Source of the DNA: Cyanocohniella sp. LLY
GTDB taxonomy: Bacteria; Cyanobacteriota; Cyanobacteriia; Cyanobacteriales; Nostocaceae
Direction of reading: 5' to 3'
Assembly (NCBI GenBank): GCA_022241785.1
Contig: JAKOMP010000007.1
Span: 56,564 to 115,319, forward strand
DNA: 58,756 bases
Numbering within the stretch: the stretch's first letter is position 1; each line of letters begins with the position of its first letter. The notes below the pieces were generated by a model, which did no database searches, was not told the DNA's origin, and worked only from the letters and a program-made list of their open reading frames with translations. Of this stretch, positions 51,885-58,756 are shown one piece after another. A program made the translations under genes and the position numbers.

Positions 51885-52841
51885 TTACTTAGCACCTTTC
51901 ACACCGCTAATTTGTAAAACATCACTCATAGTTGCACAGTAATTTGGTAAACCAAAACTAGCAGGATTGACCACAGTTTCGTAATTAAAATGGCGATAGT
52001 TCATGCAAAATCGATCCCACGCAGCCATTTGAATGCGGAATACAGCAATAATCAAATTAGCTAATGCTATAGATAGAGGAATACGAAAACGAATTTTTTT
52101 ACCCAGATAATCACAAACTTCTTCTACTGCTTGATTTGCTGTTAAAGCTGTTTGTCCCAACACTAATTGGCGTGGTTCGTTTGCTTGGGGTGGATGATCA
52201 ATTAAATATTGCACCGTAGTAGCAATATCTCGCCCGTGGATAAAATGGAAACTACCATCTACTTGCAACAAGCGAATTAAATTAATATATTTGACAACTT
52301 CAGTAATTCCCGATGTGAGATGAGAATAAGGTTTATGATCATCGCCACCTAAAACTAAAGTCGGGAAAACTTTAGTAATTTTGGGAGCTATTTCTAATTC
52401 CGCAGTTTTGTGTAAACAGTCATATTTGGAACGAATATAATCTGTACCAATTTCCCCAGCTTCTTTGAGGGGTTGATTGTTTCTATCCAAAACACTGGCT
52501 GTAGAGAAATAAATTACTTGTTCACAGCGTTGGGGATCTAACATTTTCATCAAATCTAGAGTTTTGACAACATTAATATCAAACGTTTCATAGCCACCCC
52601 AAGCCGTAGCTGTGAGAACTGCTATATCAATTGTGGGTAATAAATCAGCCAACAAATTGATTCTTTGCATATCACCCTGCACAACATTAATATCAGGGCG
52701 CACCGTCGTATCAACTTGTAACTTACCAGGATTTCTAACTAATAAAAACAGTTCGTGATTAGTATTTTGAATTAAAGTTTCTGTTATATAGTGACCTATA
52801 CAACCGCTAGCACCAGTGACTAAAATTCTCTTTTGACTCAT
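51885..52841 (-). CDS. NAD-dependent epimerase/dehydratase family protein (extended SDR)
   Basis: 318 residues. The Rossmann start is MSQKRILVTGASGCIGHYIT (GxxGxxG at 10-16). The active-site stretch is IYFSTASVLDRNN (about 107-119) and the expected YxxxK reads YIRSKYDCLHKTAELE, so Tyr and Lys are present as YIRSK (about 131-135). PTLVLGGDDHKPYSHL and GRDIATTVQYLID continue the SDR pattern. Substrate is unknown; sugar nucleotide epimerases, flavonoid reductases and chlorophyll-related enzymes share the fold. Upstream of it on the same strand lies hemE, 300 bp away, with repeats between. Confidence 0.8.
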   Translation of the reverse strand: MSQKRILVTGASGCIGHYITETLIQNTNHELFLLVRNPGKLQVDTTVRPDINVVQGDMQRINLLADLLPTIDIAVLTATAWGGYETFDINVVKTLDLMKMLDPQRCEQVIYFSTASVLDRNNQPLKEAGEIGTDYIRSKYDCLHKTAELEIAPKITKVFPTLVLGGDDHKPYSHLTSGITEVVKYINLIRLLQVDGSFHFIHGRDIATTVQYLIDHPPQANEPRQLVLGQTALTANQAVEEVCDYLGKKIRFRIPLSIALANLIIAVFRIQMAAWDRFCMNYRHFNYETVVNPASFGLPNYCATMSDVLQISGVKGAK

Positions 52842-53167
52842 TATGAAATTTTAAATAAAACTTAGTAATTAAAAATGAAGAATTAAAAATAAAATTAAAA
52901 GTTCCCCTCTTAACTCTGTGTCTTCTGCGTCTCTGTGGTTAGATAAGCTATTTTTTATTTTTAAACCTAAACCAAAGTTTTGTCATTGAATAACAACCTA
53001 ACACCGATTAAATTAAAGCTTTTTTCGTAAGGGCGGGCAAGACTTGTACTGAGCAGTTCGGCAAGCTCACTGTAACACTTGCCGTAAAGCCTACGGCATA
53101 GCTGCGCTTACCGCGTAGCGTCTCGTAGAGAAGTATGCCCACCCCACAGGAGATTCTGGAAATACAA
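52842..53167. repeat. 326-bp repeat-filled spacer between hemE and the SDR gene
   Basis: It contains an inverse copy of the 9190 repeat (52914-52942, CTCTGTG to GTGGTTAG) and an inverse copy of the 30342 palindromic repeat (53051-53132: GCAAGCTCACTG, AAAGCCTACGGCATAGCTGC, CCGCGTAGCGTCTCGTAGAG). No gene is supported here. Confidence 0.65.
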
Positions 53168-54223
53168 TTAAATCTCCACAGCCTTGAGTTGCTTGGCTGT
53201 TTCAAAGAAGAAAGCAACATTTTCTTCGGGAGTTTCTGGTAGTACACCATGACCGAGATTGAGAATATGACCCCAATTACCAGCTTTGCGAACAGTATCT
53301 AAAATTCGCTCGCGGATAAAGTCTTGGGAACCAAATAACACACCTGGGTCAAGATTTCCCTGGACTTTCACGTGTTTGCCTAATCTAGCTCTGGCTTCTG
53401 CCATATCTACAGCCCAATCGACGGTGACAATATCTGCACCTGATTTGGGCATTCTTTCCAACACACCTGCACTACCGCTAACCAACAAAATCAACGGTGT
53501 ATCAGGATGGGTTTGCTTAACTTGCTGGAAAACTCTTTGCTGATAAGGCAAAGCAAAAGTGTCATAATCTTGGGGGCTAAGTTGACCGGCCCAAGAATCG
53601 AACATTTGCACAACTTGAGCGCCGCAGTCAATTTGGTAGCGTGTATAGACGGCGATCGCATCAGCTAATTTTGCTAATAGCTGATGTAACATGGTCGGGT
53701 CGGAAAACGCCATGTTTTTGATCACAGAGTAGGTTTTGGAACCTTTACCCTCAACTGCATAAGCCGCTAATGTCCACGGCGCACCCACGAAGCCTAACAC
53801 GGTGGATTGATTGCCTACTTCCTGGCGTAATGCCTGCAAAATAGTTTTGATAAACGGTAGTTCTGCTTCTGGTTCCAAAGGACGCAGGCGATCAATTTGT
53901 TCTTGGGTGCGGAGAGGCGAGTGGATGATGGGGCCTTTACCTTCGGCAATGTCCATGTCAATGCCCAACCCAGGCAATGGGGTAACAATGTCGGAAAATA
54001 AAATCACTCCGTCTGGCTGGAACGCTCTCCAAGGTTGCAGGGAAACTTCAATTGCTACTTCGGGAATTTCTGAGCGATCGCGGAAAGAAGGATATTTTTC
54101 CCGTAAATCTCGATATGCTTTCATATATCGTCCCGCTTGACGCATCATCCAGACAGGGGGACGATCTACTACTTCACCACGAGCAGCCCGGAGCAGATGA
54201 GGAGCCGTTAACGAAACACCCAT
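53168..54223 (-). CDS. hemE: Uroporphyrinogen decarboxylase
   Basis: 351 residues. The first signature is [20 protein letters not shown] (near 23-42), with the Arg pair that holds the porphyrinogen carboxylates; [20 protein letters not shown] (near 74-93) carries the catalytic Asp. Later [19 protein letters not shown] (near 144-162), [11 protein letters not shown], and [15 protein letters not shown] (near 326-340). It converts uroporphyrinogen III to coproporphyrinogen III in heme and chlorophyll synthesis. Cytosolic, normal length; all key residues present. Confidence 0.97.
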   Translation of the reverse strand: MGVSLTAPHLLRAARGEVVDRPPVWMMRQAGRYMKAYRDLREKYPSFRDRSEIPEVAIEVSLQPWRAFQPDGVILFSDIVTPLPGLGIDMDIAEGKGPIIHSPLRTQEQIDRLRPLEPEAELPFIKTILQALRQEVGNQSTVLGFVGAPWTLAAYAVEGKGSKTYSVIKNMAFSDPTMLHQLLAKLADAIAVYTRYQIDCGAQVVQMFDSWAGQLSPQDYDTFALPYQQRVFQQVKQTHPDTPLILLVSGSAGVLERMPKSGADIVTVDWAVDMAEARARLGKHVKVQGNLDPGVLFGSQDFIRERILDTVRKAGNWGHILNLGHGVLPETPEENVAFFFETAKQLKAVEI

Positions 54224-54376
54224 TTAACACTTCATCCTAAGTCATTTTTTTATGCCACTGTTTAGCTTATCATTCTGGGATTACGCTTTGGAAACTGCTG
54301 ATTACCAATTCGTAATTCGTAATTAAATATTCTTCCCTACTCCCGACTCCCTATTCCCGACTCCCTCAATCTCAAT

Positions 54377-55123
54377 ATGCAAACTGACTCTAATAGTCCT
54401 TCTCGTGCTGCATCTACCTCCCACCCAGGCAAATTATTGATTCCCCGTTCCCATAGACGGCAATTTTGCCTTTTGTTTACTTTGATGACTGTCTTAGGAT
54501 GGGTTGTGGGTGGCATTGCCAGTATAGGTCTAGAGAAAACAATTTTAGGCAGCCTACCACCATCTGATTCTTTTCACTGGGTCAGATTACTTGGTAGCAT
54601 TGTGTTTGCGATTATTTTTGCCGCTGATCAAGCCCTGGTTTTGCGGCGCTATCTCTCCGGTGGGCTATGGATGCTGGCTACTAGTGCTGGTTGGTTAATT
54701 GCCAACAATGTGGCGATCGCCTGGGTAAACTATATTTCATCTATTGCCGCTTCTTTAAATGAAACAGTATCTCCACAAGTCACCATCATTCTCGGCATTT
54801 TGTCAACAGTCTCTTACATTCTTTCCGGGATTTGGCTGGGAATGTTTCAATGGCTTGTGTTGCGACGTTATACAAAACAAGCGTGGTTATGGAATTTTCT
54901 GCCTTCTGGTGCCTTTTTTTTGATTAGTATTTTTGTTTGGTCGCTGTCTCAAGTGCAGGATTTGATTCCAGAAATGAATCGTACTCCGATATTGTATTGG
55001 AGTGAACAAGGATTTACGGCTGTTATTCTCGGAGTTATACCAGCAATTGGCTTGTGTACCTTGAAAAGAAACTTTCATCGCCCAACAAAAAGTTCTAGTT
55101 CATCCTCAGTTACCAATAGCTAG
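54377..55123 (+). CDS. Four-helix hypothetical membrane protein
   Basis: 248 residues with hydrophobic stretches at about 30-53 (FCLLFTLMTVLGWVVGGIAS), 74-86, 95-118, 135-160 and 170-190, and 217-232. Charged text at both ends (RRQFC start, KRNFHRPTKSSSSSS end). A pair of motifs, LRRYLSGGLWMLATSAGWLI and LRRYTKQAWLWNFLPSGAFF, is repeated, so the protein arose by internal duplication. No known family recognised. Next gene starts 30 bp after its stop and may be co-transcribed. Confidence 0.65.
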   Translation: MQTDSNSPSRAASTSHPGKLLIPRSHRRQFCLLFTLMTVLGWVVGGIASIGLEKTILGSLPPSDSFHWVRLLGSIVFAIIFAADQALVLRRYLSGGLWMLATSAGWLIANNVAIAWVNYISSIAASLNETVSPQVTIILGILSTVSYILSGIWLGMFQWLVLRRYTKQAWLWNFLPSGAFFLISIFVWSLSQVQDLIPEMNRTPILYWSEQGFTAVILGVIPAIGLCTLKRNFHRPTKSSSSSSVTNS

Positions 55124-55153
55124 TTGCTGGATAATTGCTACAGGTTAAAAATT

Positions 55154-57226
55154 ATGAATAAAGATAACGTTTTACAAAATATCGTCACCAACCCGCCAGT
55201 TGCCGAGCAGCAACCGTATGTTTTAGAGTTACATGGCGATCGCCGCATAGATAAATACTTTTGGATGCGCGATCTGGAAAATCCCCAAGTCATCGCCTAT
55301 CTAGAGGCAGAAAACGCCCATACAGCAGCGATGATGCAGCATACAGAAGCTCTGCAAACCCAGCTGTACAATGAAATGCTGGCACGGATTAAAGAAACGG
55401 ATTTATCAGTGCCATACCGTAAAGATGAATATTATTATTATTCACGCACCGAAGAAGGTAAAGCATATCCCATTCATTGCCGAAAAAAAGGTAGTTTAGA
55501 AGCTACTGAAGAAGTATTAATCGATGAAAATGAATTAGCCCAAGAACATGAGTTTTTTGAATTAGGTGTGTTCGCCATTAGTCCTAATCATCAAATATTA
55601 GCTTATTCATTTGATACTAGTGGCTCAGAACAGTACACACTGTATTTTCTGGATTTAAATACATATCAATTGTATCCAGAAACAATTCCTGATACTTATT
55701 TTTCTTTTGCTTGGGGTAATGATAACAAAACAGGATTTTACACCAAAATTGATGATGCTAATCGTCCTTATCAACTGTTTAGGCACACTTTAGGAACTGC
55801 GGCAAATCAAGATGTACTGCTTTATGAAGAAACAGATGATATTTATCATTTATATGTAGGGAAAACCCGGAGTCAAGCATATATAATGATGCATTTGCAA
55901 AGTAGCATTACCACAGAAGTACATTATTTAGATGCCAACAATCCCCAGAGTGAGTTGCAAATTATTCGCCCACGCACGACGGGAATAGAATACAGTGTTG
56001 AACATCATAATGATAACTTCTATATTGTTACCAACGATGCAGCCACTAATTTTAAATTGGTGAAAACGCCTGTAAATGCACCATCCCTGGAAAATGGGCA
56101 AACCATAATACCCCATCGAGAAGATGTATTGCTGTTAGATGTGAGCCTGTTTGCCAACCACTTGGTAATTTATGAAAGAAAAGGCGGATTACCAACTGCT
56201 AGGGTACAAAATTTATCCACAGGTGAGGAAAACAATATTATTTTTCCTGAACCAACTTATGAATTTTACGAAGACAATAACCCAGAATTTAATACTAAAA
56301 TCCTCCGTTTTCATTACACCTCTTTCATTACGCCAGCATCTGTTTTCGATTACAATATGGAAACCAATGAAAGAGAGTTAAAAAAGCAAACAGAAGTTTT
56401 GGGTGGCTACGATAAAACTCAATATCAGAGTGAATGGTTAATGGCTACCGCCCCAGATGGGACAAATATTCCCATATCTATTGTTTACAAACAAGGAATG
56501 CAAAAAGACGGCAAAAATCCCTTGCTACTGACAGGATATGGTGCTTATGGTTCTTCTTACCCGGCATCATTTTCATCAACAAGATTAACATTATTAGACC
56601 GGGGGGTAGTATGTGCTATTGCCCATATTCGCGGCGGTGAAGAAATGGGGCGCAAGTGGTATGAAGACGGCAAATTCTTGCAGAAAAAGAATACCTTTAC
56701 AGATTTTATCGCCTGTGGAGAGTATTTAATTAATCAAGGTTGGACAGCAAGCGATCGCCTGGCAATTACTGGCGGGAGTGCAGGCGGTTTATTAATGGGT
56801 GCAGTCATCAATATGCGTCCTGATTTGTTTAAAGTCGTTGTTGCTAATGTCCCCTTTGTTGATGTTGTAACGACAATTTTAGATACCTCCCTACCCTTAT
56901 CAGCAATGGAATGGGAAGAATGGGGAAATCCCAACGACAAAGTTTATTATGACTACATGAAATCTTACTCGCCCTACGATAATGTAGAATCTAAAGACTA
57001 CCCAGATTTATTAATTACCGCCGGGTTAAACGATTCTCGTGTCAAATATTGGGAACCCGCCAAATGGACAGCCAAACTCCGAGAATTGAAAACAAATAAT
57101 CATATTTTGTTGTTAAAAACTAACATGGGTGCAGGACATAGCGGCGCATCTGGACGTTATGAAAGCTTGCGTGAATTGGCTTTTGAGTATGCTTTTATTC
57201 TCGATAGATTGGGGTTAGAAAAATAA
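55154..57226 (+). CDS. ptrB: Oligopeptidase B-like prolyl oligopeptidase (S9A)
   Basis: 690 residues from ATG 55154; an in-frame TTG directly after the previous stop (55124) is less likely. The N-terminal half, ELHGDRRIDKYFWMRDLENP (about 23-42), begins the seven-bladed propeller. The C-terminal alpha/beta-hydrolase has GYGAYGSS near 461, GGSAGGLLMGA with nucleophile Ser542, GLNDSRVKYWEPAK with Asp627 and GAGHSG with His662. IRGGEEMGRKWYEDGK is typical of oligopeptidase B. It cuts short peptides after basic residues in the cytosol. All three catalytic residues are present. Confidence 0.92.
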   Translation: MNKDNVLQNIVTNPPVAEQQPYVLELHGDRRIDKYFWMRDLENPQVIAYLEAENAHTAAMMQHTEALQTQLYNEMLARIKETDLSVPYRKDEYYYYSRTEEGKAYPIHCRKKGSLEATEEVLIDENELAQEHEFFELGVFAISPNHQILAYSFDTSGSEQYTLYFLDLNTYQLYPETIPDTYFSFAWGNDNKTGFYTKIDDANRPYQLFRHTLGTAANQDVLLYEETDDIYHLYVGKTRSQAYIMMHLQSSITTEVHYLDANNPQSELQIIRPRTTGIEYSVEHHNDNFYIVTNDAATNFKLVKTPVNAPSLENGQTIIPHREDVLLLDVSLFANHLVIYERKGGLPTARVQNLSTGEENNIIFPEPTYEFYEDNNPEFNTKILRFHYTSFITPASVFDYNMETNERELKKQTEVLGGYDKTQYQSEWLMATAPDGTNIPISIVYKQGMQKDGKNPLLLTGYGAYGSSYPASFSSTRLTLLDRGVVCAIAHIRGGEEMGRKWYEDGKFLQKKNTFTDFIACGEYLINQGWTASDRLAITGGSAGGLLMGAVINMRPDLFKVVVANVPFVDVVTTILDTSLPLSAMEWEEWGNPNDKVYYDYMKSYSPYDNVESKDYPDLLITAGLNDSRVKYWEPAKWTAKLRELKTNNHILLLKTNMGAGHSGASGRYESLRELAFEYAFILDRLGLEK

Positions 57227-57282
57227 ACACAATTATCTGAACATTGATCACCAATCGACCTAATCAATTGAACAAACTTCAA

Positions 57283-57681
57283 TCATGAGGGAGAAATAGT
57301 TTTGACATTAGAATATGCAAGTATTTTTTCGTCTACAGTAACTACAGGTACATCGTATATTCTTGCTGTAGAAACGATAATTCTATCGGCTGGATCTTTA
57401 TGAAAAATACCCGGAAGTGAGTAGCAATCAGTAGCTATTTGGGGAGTGATTGACAAAAGAATTACCCCCTCTTGTGCCAAAGCTATATCAAACCATTCGG
57501 TAAGCTTACAGGGAATAATTAGCTTATGTTGGTCAACCAATCTACTAATTTCTAATAAACTTATTGAGCAAATACCTAAACCATGTGGTCTTTCTTTATT
57601 AATTGCCTCATAGTGAGCAGGGGTTAACTTAGAGTCATTATGATTCCACCAAACCCATATGTGAGTATCAAGAATTATCAC
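57283..57681 (-). CDS. PIN-domain toxin (VapC family)
   Basis: 132 residues. The acidic PIN residues are in place: LDTHIWVWWN (D5), a glutamate in SLLEISRL (about 47), HKDPADRIIVSTARIYD (about 99-115, DPADR aspartates) and VVTVDEKIL. The WWNHND start and the DPADRIIVATA pattern place it in the large PIN group of VapC-like ribonucleases. Its start overlaps the antitoxin stop by 4 bp (57678-57681). No lesion seen: this is the only intact PIN toxin of the four in this window. Confidence 0.85.
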   Translation of the reverse strand: MIILDTHIWVWWNHNDSKLTPAHYEAINKERPHGLGICSISLLEISRLVDQHKLIIPCKLTEWFDIALAQEGVILLSITPQIATDCYSLPGIFHKDPADRIIVSTARIYDVPVVTVDEKILAYSNVKTISPS

Positions 57682-57965
57682 AAATCATTTACCTCAATAT
57701 CCTGATTCATTTCCCAATCATCAGGGGAAATAGCAGGTTCACTGGGATCAGCTAAATAAGCATAGGGTTGCATTTCTCTAAGAGGATTAGCTGTAAATTT
57801 GATTTTATTTTCCGAATTAGAGTTAATTTTTTCTAACTTTTTTTCAATACTTTCTTTCAAGATAGAAGAGGCTAGCTCTTCAACAGATATTTGTTGTGAA
57901 ATTGCTGCTTTGATGAGAAATTCTTGAGTTTCTTGACTGATGTATATATTAGTACTAATCATCAT
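57678..57965 (-). CDS. VapB-type antitoxin partner
   Basis: 95 residues: MMISTNIYISQETQEFLIKA then SQQISVEELASSILKESIEK, an N-terminal ribbon or helix part that may bind operator DNA, and an acidic tail (DPSEPAISPDDWEMNQDI) suited to wrap the PIN toxin. It overlaps the toxin gene by 4 bp. No palindromic operator was obvious upstream. Antitoxin class inferred from position and size. Confidence 0.7.
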   Translation of the reverse strand: MMISTNIYISQETQEFLIKAAISQQISVEELASSILKESIEKKLEKINSNSENKIKFTANPLREMQPYAYLADPSEPAISPDDWEMNQDIEVNDL

Positions 57966-58191
57966 TAAATGTTGCTATTTTATTACATAATATCAAATAT
58001 TATCAGCCGTGTTGGGCAAATATTTCTCAAAATGGCTTGTCTTTTTATAAATTTGTGGAGCTACAGTAAAGTTGAATTTTGCCTAAGTCTTATTTCCAGT
58101 CCCCAGTTTCTAGAGCTTTTTTTATATCTATCGCAGAGCCTGGTAAAATTAGCGCGTAATCATCACCGCACATACCTAGAGCAAAAGCATT

Positions 58192-58605
58192 ATGACTAAT
58201 GAAACTGTATCGTATCCTGCCGATTATTTTAAGAGTTGGTTTTTTGATACAGATTATCAAACTATAGCTGCGATTATTGTGGAAATTTATCAACCAAAAA
58301 CAGTCGTCGAGTTTGGTTGCGGCCCCGGTCACCTCAGTCGAGAACTGGCTAAACTAGGGGTACAAGTTACAGCAGTTGACGGTTATTCTCAACCAGATTT
58401 TGGCAAATTATCAGTAGAATTCCATTCTTTAAACCTCAACGATCCTACTGCGATCGCTCACCTTTTCACCAATAAATCTTTTGATTTAGCTTTATCACTA
58501 GAAGTAGCCGAACACCTAGAACCAGAAGGGGAGCATCCCACTTTTTTGAATGTCATTGCGAACGCAACGAAGTGGAGTGTTCGCGTAGCGTGCCGGAGGC
58601 TCTAG
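58192..58605 (+). pseudogene. SAM-dependent methyltransferase, C-terminally truncated by a palindromic element
   Basis: From ATG 58192 (MTNETVSYPADYFKSWFFDT) the frame shows a class I methyltransferase: VVEFGCGPGHLSRELAKLG (about 37-55, SAM motif I), VQVTAVDGYS (acidic residue of motif II) and FDLALSLEVAEHLEPEGE (about 102-119, motif IV-like). At about residue 120 it runs into a 152-bp palindromic element at 58549-58700 and stops inside it after 137 codons. Typical relatives are at least 200 residues, so about a third is missing. On the far side of the element the only frame reads on the opposite strand. Probably dead. GTG/ATG alternatives do not change this. Confidence 0.6.
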
Positions 58606-58700
58606 CAATCGCATGGTTTTATTCTTAGTGCGAGACTTTGCGATTGCTGAGTCGCAAAGCGACACGCTACGCGAACGTCGTTCCTCCTCGCAATGACATT
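58549..58700. mobile_element. 152-bp palindromic MITE/REP-like element
   Basis: Outer arms AATGTCATTGCGA (58549-58561) and TCGCAATGACATT (58688-58700) are exactly complementary, 13 bp. Two inner arm pairs are also exact: TTCGCGTAGCGTG (58580-58592) with CACGCTACGCGAA (58663-58675), and AGCAATCGCA (58604-58613) with TGCGATTGCT (58639-58648). The whole would fold into one long hairpin. It shares the GTCATTGCG end with the repeat at 5347. The element interrupts a methyltransferase frame. Confidence 0.8.
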
Positions 58701-58756
58701 TATTCTCTAGGTGCTAAATAAAAACTGGGATGCACCCAACCAGAAGTTTCTCCTAC
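58700..58756 (-). CDS. 3' end of an unidentified gene on the minus strand (partial)
   Basis: From the right edge the minus-strand frame reads VGETSGWVHPSFYLAPRE and ends TAA at 58702-58700, exactly at the border of the palindromic element. The other minus frames have stops. The peptide looks protein-like but is too short to name. Convergent with the truncated methyltransferase. Confidence 0.35.
   Translation of the reverse strand, partial: VGETSGWVHPSFYLAPRE

Noticed and set aside
57969-58199. 76-codon plus-strand frame between vapB and the methyltransferase
   Set aside because: Low-complexity hydrophobic translation of AT-rich DNA, and it overlaps the methyltransferase start.

Overview
The window looks like chromosomal DNA of a filamentous, heterocyst-forming type cyanobacterium (Nostocales: Nostoc, Anabaena, Calothrix or close kin). 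Reasons: the octamer GCGATCGC (HIP1) recurs throughout. The gene content is cyanobacterial: an NADPH thioredoxin reductase fused to thioredoxin (NTRC), a high-light-inducible protein, a glycine-rich RRM protein, the cyanobacterial type of glutamate-cysteine ligase, a monomeric B12-dependent ribonucleotide reductase and ThyX. Intergenic spaces carry short tandem repeats and palindromic repeats typical of Nostoc genomes. No rRNA, phage, integrase or transposase gene and no CRISPR array was seen; one tRNA gene was found.

Layout. 1-2.2 kb: an eroding toxin-antitoxin patch with an AbiEii-like toxin, a PIN remnant, a PIN toxin interrupted by a 99-bp MITE-like insertion, and two small antitoxin-like genes. 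2.2-5.1 kb: a type IV pilin-like gene followed by a TPR/O-GlcNAc-transferase-type glycosyltransferase, a plausible pilin plus glycosylation pair. 5.3-7.9 kb: a Uma2 remnant, an Rpn/DUF2887 nuclease-like gene and NTRC. 8.0-16.3 kb: a glycan block with three GT4 glycosyltransferases, a PIG-L deacetylase and a large membrane-anchored beta-propeller protein; two related MITE-like elements flank the PIG-L gene. 16.3-28.5 kb: housekeeping genes (dut-thyX, hli, peroxiredoxin-like, lipoprotein, rbp, cysQ-like, PfkB kinase, rsmI, rpsU, IF-3 paralogue, pgeF, birA). 28.6-39.7 kb: two M23 cell-wall peptidases, ribE, bifunctional nuclease, Fe-S aldo/keto reductase, Uma2, tRNA-Met, trmL, gshA. 39.8-46.4 kb: a defence-like cassette with a 1405-aa SF1 helicase, an overlapping PLD-family protein, and a VapBC-type pair whose toxin is dead. 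46.6-58.8 kb: HDAC-like, MscS, nrdJ, SDR, hemE, oligopeptidase B, a VapBC pair, and a methyltransferase cut by a 152-bp palindromic element.

Most promising system: the helicase plus PLD pair at 40.7-46.4 kb. Its composition resembles the Mokosh anti-phage family (COG1112 helicase plus PLD nuclease), but I see no kinase domain. Other strong sequence-level observations: an exactly reconstructable MITE insertion in a PIN toxin, a perfect 12-bp hairpin that buries the Shine-Dalgarno of the rbp gene, an AUU start for an IF-3 paralogue, and many pseudogenes or repeats at toxin and nuclease genes.

All function calls rest on reading translated sequence and remembered family motifs; no database search was run.
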